50,078 nt of DNA from Acidimicrobiaceae bacterium (GTDB lineage Bacteria; Actinomycetota; Acidimicrobiia; Acidimicrobiales; RAAP-2), in contig PKWY01000042.1 of the NCBI GenBank assembly GCA_003132205.1, positions 25,231 to 75,308 of the forward strand, written 5' to 3'. The position numbers and the translations under genes were made by a program. The stretch's first letter is position 1, and every line of letters starts with the position of its first letter. The notes below the pieces were generated by a model. The model did not search any database. It was given only the letters and a program-made list of their open reading frames with translations, and was not told the DNA's origin. This document shows, piece by piece, positions 33,359 through 40,551 of this stretch.

Positions 33359-35310
33359 GCACGACCTACGACGGCGGGCGGCAACTGGGCCGACTCACCA
33401 TTCACGATGACGCGCAGCAGATGATCGATCGGGCGCGCGAGGAGGGCATCGAGACGGTGTGGGACCGTCTGCACGCCCAAGAGCCCCAGTGCGGCTACTG
33501 CCAACTCGGACTGAGCTGCCGCAACTGCGCCATGGGACCGTGTCGGGTCGATCCCTTCGGCGAAGGGCCCCAGCGGGGCGTCTGCGGCGCCGACGCGGAC
33601 GTGATCGTCGCGCGAAACCTCGGACGCACCATCGCGGCCGGCGCCTCGTCGCACTCAGACCACGGTCGTGACATCCTCGAAGTCTTCGGTGAGATGGCCC
33701 GGGGTGAGACGAGCGGCTACCGGGTGACCGACGAGGCCAAGCTTCGCCGGATCGCCGACGAAGTCGGCGTCGCTACCGAAGGCCGCGACACCAACGATGT
33801 CGCCATCGATCTGGCGGACGAGCTGATGGCCAACTACGGCAGTGCCAAGGGCTCGCTCTCCTTCGTTGGTCGGCTACCGCAGCTGCGCCGCGACAAGTGG
33901 GCGGGGCTCGGCATCACGCCGCGCGGGATCGACCGCGAGAACGTCGAGATGATGCACCGAACCCACATGGGCGTCGACAACGACTACGTGAACCTTCTGC
34001 TGCACGGACTGCGCACCGCGCTCGCCGATGGATGGGGCGGCTCGATGATCGCCACCGAGTTGTCCGACATCATGTTCGGCACGCCGAGTCCGGTCACGTC
34101 GGAGGTCAATCTGGGGGTGCTCAGCACCGACCAGGTGAACATCGCGATGCACGGGCATAACCCGCTTCTCTCGGACGTCATCCTCGCCGCGGCGCAGGAT
34201 CCCGAGTTGCTCGAGCTCGCGCGCTCCTACGGGGCGACCGGCATCAACATCGTGGGGCTCTGCTGCACCGGCAACGAGCTTCTCATGCGCAAGGGCGTCC
34301 ACATGGCCGGCAACCACCTCATGCAGGAGTTGGTGCTCGTCACCGGGGCGCTCGAAGCGATGGTCGTCGACTACCAGTGCATCATGCCTTCGGTGGTTGA
34401 CGTCGCCAAGTGCTACCACACCAAGGTGATTTCCACGTCGGACAAGGCGAAGTTCCCGGGCGCGACGCACGTGTCGTTCGACCCTCGTCGGGGCGCCGAA
34501 ATCGCCCGCGAGATCGTGCGCATGGCGGTCGAGGCATACCCCAACCGCAATCACGACCGTGTGCGGATTCCCGTCGCGCCCGTGAAGATGATGGGTGGAT
34601 TCTCCGTGGAGGCGATTCTCGGCGCGCTCGGCGGCACGCCCCAGCCACTGATCGACGCGATTGTCGCGGGGTCGATTCGCGGCGCCGTGGCCGTCGTTGG
34701 CTGCAACAACCCCAAGTTGGCCCAGGACTTCGAGCACATTGAGTTGACGCGCAAGTTGATCGAGAACGACATCCTGGTGCTGGTCACCGGATGCGCCGCG
34801 GTGGCGAACGGTAAAGCCGGCCAGATGATGCCCGACTCCGCCGATCTCGCTGGCCCCGGTCTGCGTGCGGTGTGCAGGTCGCTCGGGATTCCACCAGTCC
34901 TTCACATGGGCTCGTGCGTGGACAACAGCCGCATCATGCAGCTCGCCGCCGCGCTCGCCAACGCCCTCGGCGTCGACATCGACAGCCTGCCGCTCGCGGG
35001 CGCCGCGCCCGAGTGGTACTCGGAGAAGGCGGTCTCGATCGGCGCCTACGTCGTCGCATCGGGCATCACCACGGTGCTCGGCGTGCAGCCGCCGATCTTC
35101 GGCAGCGCGAACGTCGTCAACCTGTTGGCGGGAGGGCTCGACGACGTGGTCGGCGCCAAGTTCGCGGTCGAACCTGATCCCTACAAGGCCGCACTGCTTA
35201 TTCGCCGACACATCGAATCGAAGCGCCAGGGCCTCGGTCTGACGTTCATCGCCCCGGCCGACATCCGTGACGACGAGCCCGCGGTCGCCAGCGCGGCGTC
35301 GCAGGGTTGA
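33355..35310 (+). CDS. cooS: Nickel-dependent carbon monoxide dehydrogenase, catalytic subunit CooS
   Basis: CooS oxidises CO with water to CO2, two electrons and two protons at a [Ni-4Fe-5S] C-cluster. Compared from memory with Carboxydothermus CODH-II, every C-cluster ligand is present: H268, C304 (GLCCTGNE), C342 (DYQCIMPS), C450 (VVGCNNPK), C480 (VTGCAAV) and C521 (HMGSCVDNSR). K558 (SEKAVSIGAY) and H100 are also present. B-cluster Cys are C55, C58, C63 and C77. The D-cluster region reads QCGYCQLGLSCRNC: C46 and C49 form C-X2-C, and the second ligand of C-X7-C is Ser54. Length is 651 residues, normal. Hybrid cluster protein is excluded by the full C-cluster set. No acetyl-CoA synthase genes are near. 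Confidence 0.96.
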   Translation: MSTTYDGGRQLGRLTIHDDAQQMIDRAREEGIETVWDRLHAQEPQCGYCQLGLSCRNCAMGPCRVDPFGEGPQRGVCGADADVIVARNLGRTIAAGASSHSDHGRDILEVFGEMARGETSGYRVTDEAKLRRIADEVGVATEGRDTNDVAIDLADELMANYGSAKGSLSFVGRLPQLRRDKWAGLGITPRGIDRENVEMMHRTHMGVDNDYVNLLLHGLRTALADGWGGSMIATELSDIMFGTPSPVTSEVNLGVLSTDQVNIAMHGHNPLLSDVILAAAQDPELLELARSYGATGINIVGLCCTGNELLMRKGVHMAGNHLMQELVLVTGALEAMVVDYQCIMPSVVDVAKCYHTKVISTSDKAKFPGATHVSFDPRRGAEIAREIVRMAVEAYPNRNHDRVRIPVAPVKMMGGFSVEAILGALGGTPQPLIDAIVAGSIRGAVAVVGCNNPKLAQDFEHIELTRKLIENDILVLVTGCAAVANGKAGQMMPDSADLAGPGLRAVCRSLGIPPVLHMGSCVDNSRIMQLAAALANALGVDIDSLPLAGAAPEWYSEKAVSIGAYVVASGITTVLGVQPPIFGSANVVNLLAGGLDDVVGAKFAVEPDPYKAALLIRRHIESKRQGLGLTFIAPADIRDDEPAVASAASQG

Positions 35311-35314
35311 AACC

Positions 35315-36205
35315 GTGCGCGACACCAGCGATTCAGTGAAGGGGCCGCACGAGCAGGGCGCCGACGAAGGCGTCCGGGTGGTGGTGGTTGGCAAGGGCGG
35401 CGTCGGCAAGTCGACCCTCACGGCGATGCTTGCGCGCTCGATGGCTCGCTGGGGCGCACGAGTCGTCGCGGTTGACGCCGACGAGCAGAGGAATCTCGGC
35501 GCGACGCTCGGGATCGACCTCGACACGTTGGCGCACATCGTCCCGTTGGCCCAGAGCGTCGAGTACGTGGAGGAAAAGACGGGAGCCAAACCCGGCGACG
35601 GCTCTGGCGCGATGCTGCGACTCAATCCCGACACGTCCGATATCGTCGATCGACTCGCCGTCGAAGCGCCCGACGGCGTGCGTCTGTTGACCATGGGCGG
35701 GGTCCAGCGCGCCGGAGGAGGCTGCCTCTGTCCCGAGAACTCCATACTCGCCGCCGCCATGGCCAATATGCGCCTTCGCCGGGGCGAGGTCGTGATCATG
35801 GATACCCATGCCGGCGTCGAACACTTCGGCAGGGCCCTGGCCCGTGGCTTCGATCGGGCCCTCGTCGTCGTGGAACCGACGTTCAACTCGGTCCAGGTCG
35901 GCCTCGACACCGCCCGTCTCGCCAACGATCTCGGCATCGAAACAATCGATCTAGTCGTGAATCAGTGCCGTCGTGAGGGAGACCTCGACACGGCGCTGTC
36001 GTGCCTCGATCGCCTCGGCGGCTTCGCGTTCAGCTCGGTCACCGAGCTCCCTTTTGACGAGCGCGTCGTCGTGAGCGAGCCCTCCATCGGCGAACTGCTG
36101 GACGACACTCCACTGGCGAAGGCGATCCAAGCCCTCGCTCGCCGACTCTTCAGTCGGACAATTGACGAGGCGCGTCGCGACGACTACCTGTCAGTGGGTC
36201 ACTGA
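35315..36205 (+). CDS. cooC: CooC, ATPase for nickel insertion into CooS
   Basis: CooC is a MinD-type ATPase that helps load nickel into the C-cluster. This 296-residue protein has the deviant Walker A VGKGGVGKSTL near residues 25-35, then VVAVDADEQRNLGATLG, where CooC usually has VDADPNANLG. It has the CxC pair in GGCLCPENSIL that binds metal in the dimer. The Walker B-like VVIMDTHAGVEHFGRAL and the NQCRREGD region agree. I chose GTG 35315, four bases past the cooS stop; a longer reading overlaps cooS. About 19 residues precede the first strand. The stop overlaps the next gene as TGATG. No cooT or cooJ is in the window. Confidence 0.92.
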   Translation: MRDTSDSVKGPHEQGADEGVRVVVVGKGGVGKSTLTAMLARSMARWGARVVAVDADEQRNLGATLGIDLDTLAHIVPLAQSVEYVEEKTGAKPGDGSGAMLRLNPDTSDIVDRLAVEAPDGVRLLTMGGVQRAGGGCLCPENSILAAAMANMRLRRGEVVIMDTHAGVEHFGRALARGFDRALVVVEPTFNSVQVGLDTARLANDLGIETIDLVVNQCRREGDLDTALSCLDRLGGFAFSSVTELPFDERVVVSEPSIGELLDDTPLAKAIQALARRLFSRTIDEARRDDYLSVGH

Positions 36206-37434
36206 TGCGCGCCGTGGTCATCGGCACCGGTCCAGCGGGAATCACCGCCGCCGAGACCCTGCGGGCCCAGGATCCCTCGGGGTCCGTGGTGGCCCTCTCG
36301 ACCGAGCCGTACCCGCCGTACTCTCCGGCCGCGATGGCCGACCACTTCCTTACCGGGCGCGACGAGACGTTGTACTGGAAGGGCGACGGCGTCGCCGAGC
36401 GCCTCGGCATCGAGGAGCGGCGAGAGGCGGTCGTGGGTGCGATCGACGTCGACAACCGAGAGGTCGTCCTGGGCGACGACGAACGAATCCCCTTCGAAGG
36501 ACTGATCATCGCGTCGGGCAGTCGCCTCCACGCGCCGCTCGAGGGTGCCGATCTGGCCGGCGTCCTCGACTTCAAGTCGATGCGAATGGCCAATGGACTG
36601 ATTGGGCGCGTGAAGAGGGGTGAAGCGCGCACCGCGCTCATCGTGGGCAACGGTTTCATCGGCGTGGAGCTCTCACTCTTGCTCGCCGATCTCGGAGTTG
36701 ACGTCACCATCATTGGTCGACGCACGTGGATCATGCCGAGGGTCCTCGATCGCGCCACGTCCGCCGTGGCCGAGCAAGGGCTCGCCCATCGCGGCGTGAA
36801 ACTCCTGCTCGGCGTTGAGGCGGACGCCTTCGTCGGTACGCCGAGCGTGACCGGCGTGCGACTGCAAGACGGACGGGTGCTGGAAGCTGACCTGATCGTG
36901 GCCGCCACCGGCGTCAAGCCGCATATTGAATTCCTTGGCGGATCCGGGATTGTCGCCGAGTGGGGCGTTCACGTGGACGACAATCTCCAGACATCGGTGC
37001 CCGGAATCTACGCGGCGGGCGACGTCGCCGAGGCCCGCGACTGGCTCACCGGGGAACGTTTCGTGCACGCCATCTTCCCGAACGCCGTCACCCAGGCGCG
37101 CGTCGCGGCGAGCAACCTCCTCGGCGCGAAGCTGACCTACGAGGGGGCCGAGGCGATGAACAGCCTCAAGCACCTCGGGATCCCCATCGTGGCCATGGGC
37201 ACCATAGACAGTCCCGACGACGTGCTGCGTTGGTCATCGGGCCAGTCGCTGCGTTCGGTGTACCTACGCGACGGCACGATCATCGCCGCGCAGTTGGCCG
37301 GCGACATCCGGTCCGCAGGCGTCTACCGTTCGCTCATGCTTCGCCGGGCCGACGTGAGTTGCTTCGGCCGCGGGCTGGTGGAGCCGGGCTTCGATATCGG
37401 CAACGTGGTGTGGGACGCGCTCGCCGCGCGCTAG
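36205..37434 (+). CDS. FAD-dependent NAD(P) oxidoreductase of the CO dehydrogenase operon (FNOR type)
   Basis: A 409-residue pyridine nucleotide-disulfide-type flavoprotein of the kind found with CooS-CooF in several bacteria, where it is believed to pass electrons from CooF to NAD(P). FAD binds at VVIGTGPAGITAAETLRA and at GIYAAGDVAEA. The second dinucleotide fold is ALIVGNGFIGVELSLLLADL, and its second strand ends in VTIIGRRTW instead of the acidic residue typical of NADH users (VEMxxR), which favours NADP(H). There is no redox-active CxxC, so it is not a disulfide reductase. NADH:rubredoxin reductase-like is another fair name. It is fused by overlap to cooC and ends the operon. Confidence 0.85.
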   Translation: MRAVVIGTGPAGITAAETLRAQDPSGSVVALSTEPYPPYSPAAMADHFLTGRDETLYWKGDGVAERLGIEERREAVVGAIDVDNREVVLGDDERIPFEGLIIASGSRLHAPLEGADLAGVLDFKSMRMANGLIGRVKRGEARTALIVGNGFIGVELSLLLADLGVDVTIIGRRTWIMPRVLDRATSAVAEQGLAHRGVKLLLGVEADAFVGTPSVTGVRLQDGRVLEADLIVAATGVKPHIEFLGGSGIVAEWGVHVDDNLQTSVPGIYAAGDVAEARDWLTGERFVHAIFPNAVTQARVAASNLLGAKLTYEGAEAMNSLKHLGIPIVAMGTIDSPDDVLRWSSGQSLRSVYLRDGTIIAAQLAGDIRSAGVYRSLMLRRADVSCFGRGLVEPGFDIGNVVWDALAAR

Positions 37435-37474
37435 TCGCCCCGTTGGTCGAAGTCGCGAGAGCGCGGCTCCGTCT

Positions 37475-38743
37475 TCAGGCGCCGAAGTTCCAGCCGCTGC
37501 CGTTCTCGTAGCGGTGGAGGATGTTCTTCGCCATGAGGATCTTGTGCACCTCGTCGGGTCCGTCCGCGAGTCGCAGCACCCGGGCCGTGAGGTACATCTG
37601 GCCGAGCGGAAGATCGTTGCTCACGCCGGCTCCGCCCCAAACCTGAATGGCGCGGTCGACCACCCGATGGTACGCCGCGGGCACGAACACCTTGATGGCC
37701 GAGATCGCGGTCCGGGCGTCGGGGTCGCCATTGGCCACCTTCTCCGCGGCATTGATCGTCATGAGGCGAGCGGACTGCAGATCCATGTAGCTCTCGGCGA
37801 TGAACCCTTGGATGAACTGCTTGTCCTTCAACAGCCCGCCGTGAACCTCGCGGACGAGGGTTCGCTCGACCATGAGGTCGAAGGCGCGCCACATCTGTCC
37901 GATTGAGTTCATGCAGTGGTAGACGCGCCCGGCGCCGAGCCGGTCCTGGGCGGCCTGATGGCCCTGGCCGACGAGACCCAGCGTGTTCTCGATCGGTACC
38001 CGCACGTTCTCGTATTTGATCTCGCAGTGGTCGGAATGAGGGTGGCCGAAAATGCCGATGTTGCGGATAATATTGACGCCGGCCGTGTCGCTCGGGACGA
38101 TGATCTGGGTCATCCGGCCGGTCGTCCCGAATTCGCCGGTCGGGTCGTTCGCCCGGCACATGACGATGAAGAAGTTGGCGTTGATGCCGTTCGAGGTGAA
38201 CCACTTGTGGCCGTTGATCACCCAGTGGTCGCCGTCGCGCACCGCCTCGGTCCGGATCGAGCGCGGGTCGGACCCGGCATTATCGGGCTCGGTCATAGAG
38301 AAGCCCGACTCCATCTCGCCCGCGATCAACGGCAGCAGCCACTTGCGCTTCTGCTCCTCGGTGCCGTACTTAACGAGAATGCTGGCGTTGCCGGAATTGG
38401 GCGCGGCGATGCCGAAGAGCGAGGACGCGCCGACGGCGTAGGCCAGGATCTCGTACATGTAGGCGAGCGACAGGAAGTCGAGTCCGGCGCCGCCGTACTC
38501 CTTTGGCAGATGCGGCGCCCAGAGTCCCGCTTCGAAGACTTTGACCTTGATCTGCTCGCGCAACTCGATGCTCGCGCGCCGACCCGTCTCGCGCTCGTCC
38601 TCGGACTGGTTCGAGTTGCGTCGCGAACGCCACAACACCTCCTCGTGGGGCAGCACCTCGTTATTGATCAGATCAGCCGTGCGCCGTCGGATGTCGTTGA
38701 ATTCATCACTAAGCGCGGGTATTGGCGTGACGTTGATGGGCAT
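37475..38743 (-). CDS. Acyl-CoA dehydrogenase
   Basis: A 422-residue flavoprotein that introduces the alpha,beta double bond in acyl-CoA. The N-terminal helical half has GLWAPHLPKEYGGAGLDFLS. The FAD/substrate signature is SGFSMTEPDNAGSDPRSIRT, followed by INGHKWFTSNG. The C-terminal half has VWGGAGVSNDLPLGQMY, where the catalytic acid in this subfamily often lies, and ends ADGPDEVHKILMAKNIL. Sequence style matches ACAD10/11-like or bacterial medium-to-long-chain members. It converges on the CO operon with 40 bases between. Electrons would go to an electron-transfer flavoprotein, not present here. Confidence 0.9.
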   Translation of the reverse strand: MPINVTPIPALSDEFNDIRRRTADLINNEVLPHEEVLWRSRRNSNQSEDERETGRRASIELREQIKVKVFEAGLWAPHLPKEYGGAGLDFLSLAYMYEILAYAVGASSLFGIAAPNSGNASILVKYGTEEQKRKWLLPLIAGEMESGFSMTEPDNAGSDPRSIRTEAVRDGDHWVINGHKWFTSNGINANFFIVMCRANDPTGEFGTTGRMTQIIVPSDTAGVNIIRNIGIFGHPHSDHCEIKYENVRVPIENTLGLVGQGHQAAQDRLGAGRVYHCMNSIGQMWRAFDLMVERTLVREVHGGLLKDKQFIQGFIAESYMDLQSARLMTINAAEKVANGDPDARTAISAIKVFVPAAYHRVVDRAIQVWGGAGVSNDLPLGQMYLTARVLRLADGPDEVHKILMAKNILHRYENGSGWNFGA

Positions 38744-38865
38744 TGCGAACTCCTGCTCGATTCGAGATGACTACCTCGATTATGGCCGCAAACAACGCCA
38801 AGGGTTGAAGGACCGACGCCTTTCAATCATTTCGAGATCATGAGAGGGCACGACACATGCCCAAC

Positions 38866-38881
38866 CAGTCAACGTTGACTG
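38866..38881. promoter_or_regulatory. 16-bp perfect palindrome upstream of the acyl-CoA dehydrogenase gene
   Basis: CAGTCAACGTTGACTG reads the same on both strands. It lies 123 bases upstream of the acyl-CoA dehydrogenase start, at the 3' side of the DUF2892 gene. A nearby imperfect repeat (TTGAAGG at about 38804, CCTTTCAA at 38817) could be a second site. Size and symmetry suit a TetR-type operator, common for fatty acid genes, but no regulator is encoded next to it. Confidence 0.4.
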
Positions 38882-38918
38882 TCATCTCCAAGTGGAGTCG
38901 CGAAAGCGGGCTTGGGGC

Positions 38919-39119
38919 CTATCGACCCTTAAGCGGCTGGCCCATGAGCGGGGCGAAAACGCAAACGTTCGCAGCTCCGGCGAAAAGCGGCACCAGACCA
39001 ACCACCGACAACACCAGCCATCCACCTCCAAGGGCGACTCCAACCACGACGAGCACCGCTCCGGCCACTACCCGCAGCAGTCGACCTGCTCCCGACGACA
39101 TGAACTTGACGAAACTCAT
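38919..39119 (-). CDS. Small DUF2892 (YgaP-like) membrane protein
   Basis: A 66-residue protein starting MSFVKFMSSGAGRLLRVVAG, with two hydrophobic segments, AGAVLVVVGVALGGGWLVLS and GLVPLFAGAANVCVFAPLMG. The R-xx-R-xx-AG at the start and C-xxx-PLxGxP at the end match the DUF2892 domain, which is fused to rhodaneses in YgaP-type proteins. In many bacteria such genes are co-regulated with sulfide or persulfide detoxification. I chose the ATG at 39119; a longer reading crosses the large palindrome and is not coding. It diverges from the truncated methyltransferase/thioredoxin genes. Confidence 0.78.
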   Translation of the reverse strand: MSFVKFMSSGAGRLLRVVAGAVLVVVGVALGGGWLVLSVVGLVPLFAGAANVCVFAPLMGQPLKGR

Positions 39120-39184
39120 GATCCCCCCATTCTCAGGACAGACCGTTGGCCTGTCATCTCGCCGGCGCACAGATCCGGTTCGTG

Positions 39185-39220
39185 TGTTCACTATATACCC
39201 ATGGGGGTATATAGTGAACA
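39185..39220. promoter_or_regulatory. 36-bp palindromic operator, resembling CsoR/CstR-family sites
   Basis: Two perfect 16-bp arms, TGTTCACTATATACCC at 39185-39200 and its complement at 39205-39220, flank ATGG. The core TATACCC-N4-GGGTATA has the G/C tract flanked by AT that CsoR/CstR/RcnR-type repressors bind. It lies 65 bases before the DUF2892 gene and 26 bases before the rightward methyltransferase remnant. TATATA in each arm could serve as the -10 box of the outward promoters, so a bound repressor would block both. No CsoR-type gene is in the window. Confidence 0.6.
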
Positions 39221-39246
39221 CTGCCCAAACGACGGGGAGGACGATC

Positions 39247-39414
39247 GTGAGCCGGACTGCGTGGGGCAAACGCTACGGAGTTCCAGCCCTCGTTTGGAAG
39301 GCAGAGCCTGACCAATTCCTCCTCCAAGAGGTACGTGACCTGCACCCTGGCCAGGCGCTCGATGTCGGCTGTGGCAAAGCCCGAAACGCCGCGCGGCTCG
39401 CTCAGCAGGATTGA
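39247..39414 (+). pseudogene. Truncated class I SAM-dependent methyltransferase
   Basis: GGGGAGG six bases before a GTG gives a good start. The 55-residue product MSRTAWGKRYGVPALVWKAE continues to PGQALDVGCGKARNAARLAQ and then stops. That is the N-terminus and SAM motif I of small methyltransferases found with thioredoxin, rhodanese and DUF2892 genes. The remaining 130-150 residues are missing; no continuation is seen in any frame. An alternative frame from ATG 39362 reads 36 codons ending LLRKLESLEELTDGNG and overlaps the thioredoxin start; I cannot tell if it is used. Probably a deletion product, kept as the leader of the thioredoxin message. Confidence 0.65.
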
Positions 39415-39461
39415 TGCCGTCATTCTCCTGCGCAAGCTGGAGAGCCTTGAGGAGCTGACAG

Positions 39462-39833
39462 ATGGCAACGGTTGAATTGACGAAGGAGAACTTCGAAGGA
39501 ATCGTGAATTCGAACGACACCGTCGTCGTGGATTTCTGGGCATCGTGGTGCGGCTCGTGCCGGTCGTTCGCCCCGGTCTTTGACAACACGTCCGAGAAGT
39601 TCCCCGATGTCGTATTCGCAAAAGTCGACACCGAGGCCCAGCAGGAGCTCGCGGCGTCGTTCAATATCATGTCAATTCCGACGTTGATGATCGCCCGCGA
39701 ACGCGTCGTACTATTCAACCAGTCGGGCGCCTTGCCAGAGTCGGCGCTCGTCAATCTGGTGGAGAAAATCGTAAGTCTCGATATGGAAGAGATCCATCGC
39801 CAGGTTCTGGCTGAACAAAACGGGAATTCCTGA
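39462..39833 (+). CDS. Thioredoxin
   Basis: A 123-residue thioredoxin with VVVDFWASWCGSCRSFAPVF, where the active site is WCGSC, with Ser in the usual Pro place, and a cis-Pro loop NIMSIPTLMIARE. Ser at that position occurs in some atypical thioredoxins and tends to change redox potential. A C-terminal extension, SLDMEEIHRQVLAEQNGNS, follows the last helix. The role is reduction of protein disulfides or persulfides in the cytosol. It lies behind the truncated methyltransferase and the palindromic operator, so its control is likely by that site. It converges on the DsbA-like gene. Confidence 0.93.
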   Translation: MATVELTKENFEGIVNSNDTVVVDFWASWCGSCRSFAPVFDNTSEKFPDVVFAKVDTEAQQELAASFNIMSIPTLMIARERVVLFNQSGALPESALVNLVEKIVSLDMEEIHRQVLAEQNGNS

Positions 39834-39851
39834 GCTTTCCGGAGGCTTCGT

Positions 39852-40478
39852 TCAATCCGTGAAGCAACCCCGCAGGAACTGGTTCAACTGGTCGGCGTTG
39901 CGCCGCAGCAAGAGGTGTCCGTGCGAGTCCCGTTCGATGTCAAGCGAGGGGCAAAACGCCTCGCTGCCGCGACAAAAGAAGTGCGGCGAGCCCTTCGCTC
40001 CCCTCTCACGACCTCTGCGCCAGTCATCCAGAACCCCTTCACCGCCAAGCCCCCCGTCTAGAACCAGCTCGAAGTCATCGGCGATCTCTTCGAGCACTTC
40101 GCGACGGGCGATATTCCTGCCTTCTTCGAATAGCGCGTCTCGTAATGCCATGCTCACGGCCTCGCCGGTCGACAGACCCTGGTCGTATGCGAGATGAGCC
40201 AGCGCGAGAGCTGGCAGCGACGTCGAGGGAAAATCCTCCTCGTCGAAGTCTCGAAACATGTCAGGAGCGACTTGTTCTCTCAGATCTTGAATGTGCGCTG
40301 AAGTCGATCGGACGTCCATTGGGGCACCGTTGACAAGTTCAAGGGGCCACGCACGAATGACGAACGGGCTGTCTTCAATACCGTTGTCAGCGCGAACCGC
40401 CATCGCCGCCCTCAATCCCACGTGAGCGAACGGGCACCAAATGTCGGCGAAGACCTCGAGAGTTCCGGTCGCCTTCAC
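39852..40478 (-). CDS. DsbA-family (FrnE-like) oxidoreductase
   Basis: A 208-residue thioredoxin-fold protein with the long alpha-helical insert of the DsbA/FrnE/2-hydroxychromene isomerase group. The N-terminus LEVFADIWCPFAHVGLRAAM puts the single active-site Cys in a CPFA context, so it is a monothiol version lacking the second Cys of CxxC. The helical region has LPALALAHLAYDQGLSTGEA, and the C-terminal part GSPHFFCRGSEAFCPSLDI holds the cis-Pro loop (KGSPHF). No signal peptide, so it is cytosolic. Starts at GTG. It may act on glutathione-like or mycothiol conjugates or polyketide-like substrates; the exact job is unknown. Confidence 0.78.
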   Translation of the reverse strand: MKATGTLEVFADIWCPFAHVGLRAAMAVRADNGIEDSPFVIRAWPLELVNGAPMDVRSTSAHIQDLREQVAPDMFRDFDEEDFPSTSLPALALAHLAYDQGLSTGEAVSMALRDALFEEGRNIARREVLEEIADDFELVLDGGLGGEGVLDDWRRGRERGAKGSPHFFCRGSEAFCPSLDIERDSHGHLLLRRNADQLNQFLRGCFTD

Positions 40479-40551
40479 AGCAATCTTCCCATCACCTTCG
40501 ACGCCACCTCTGCTGCCTTCTCATCGATCCGTGCTGTGCAGCACCGATGAT

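Noticed and set aside
33355..35310. Hybrid cluster protein (Hcp) instead of CO dehydrogenase
   Set aside because: All C-cluster ligands, the catalytic Lys and the B-cluster Cys of CooS are present. Hcp does not have this full set.
33874..35937. A 687-codon open frame antisense to cooS and cooC
   Set aside because: It has no domain similarity and an Arg/His/Asp/Val-rich composition expected of the frame opposite a high-GC gene. CooS and CooC motifs on the other strand are complete.
39130..39260. Coding frames on both strands through the 36-bp palindrome giving similar peptides (TIYPxGYIVNT)
   Set aside because: The similarity is caused by the palindrome itself. Better starts lie on each side of it.
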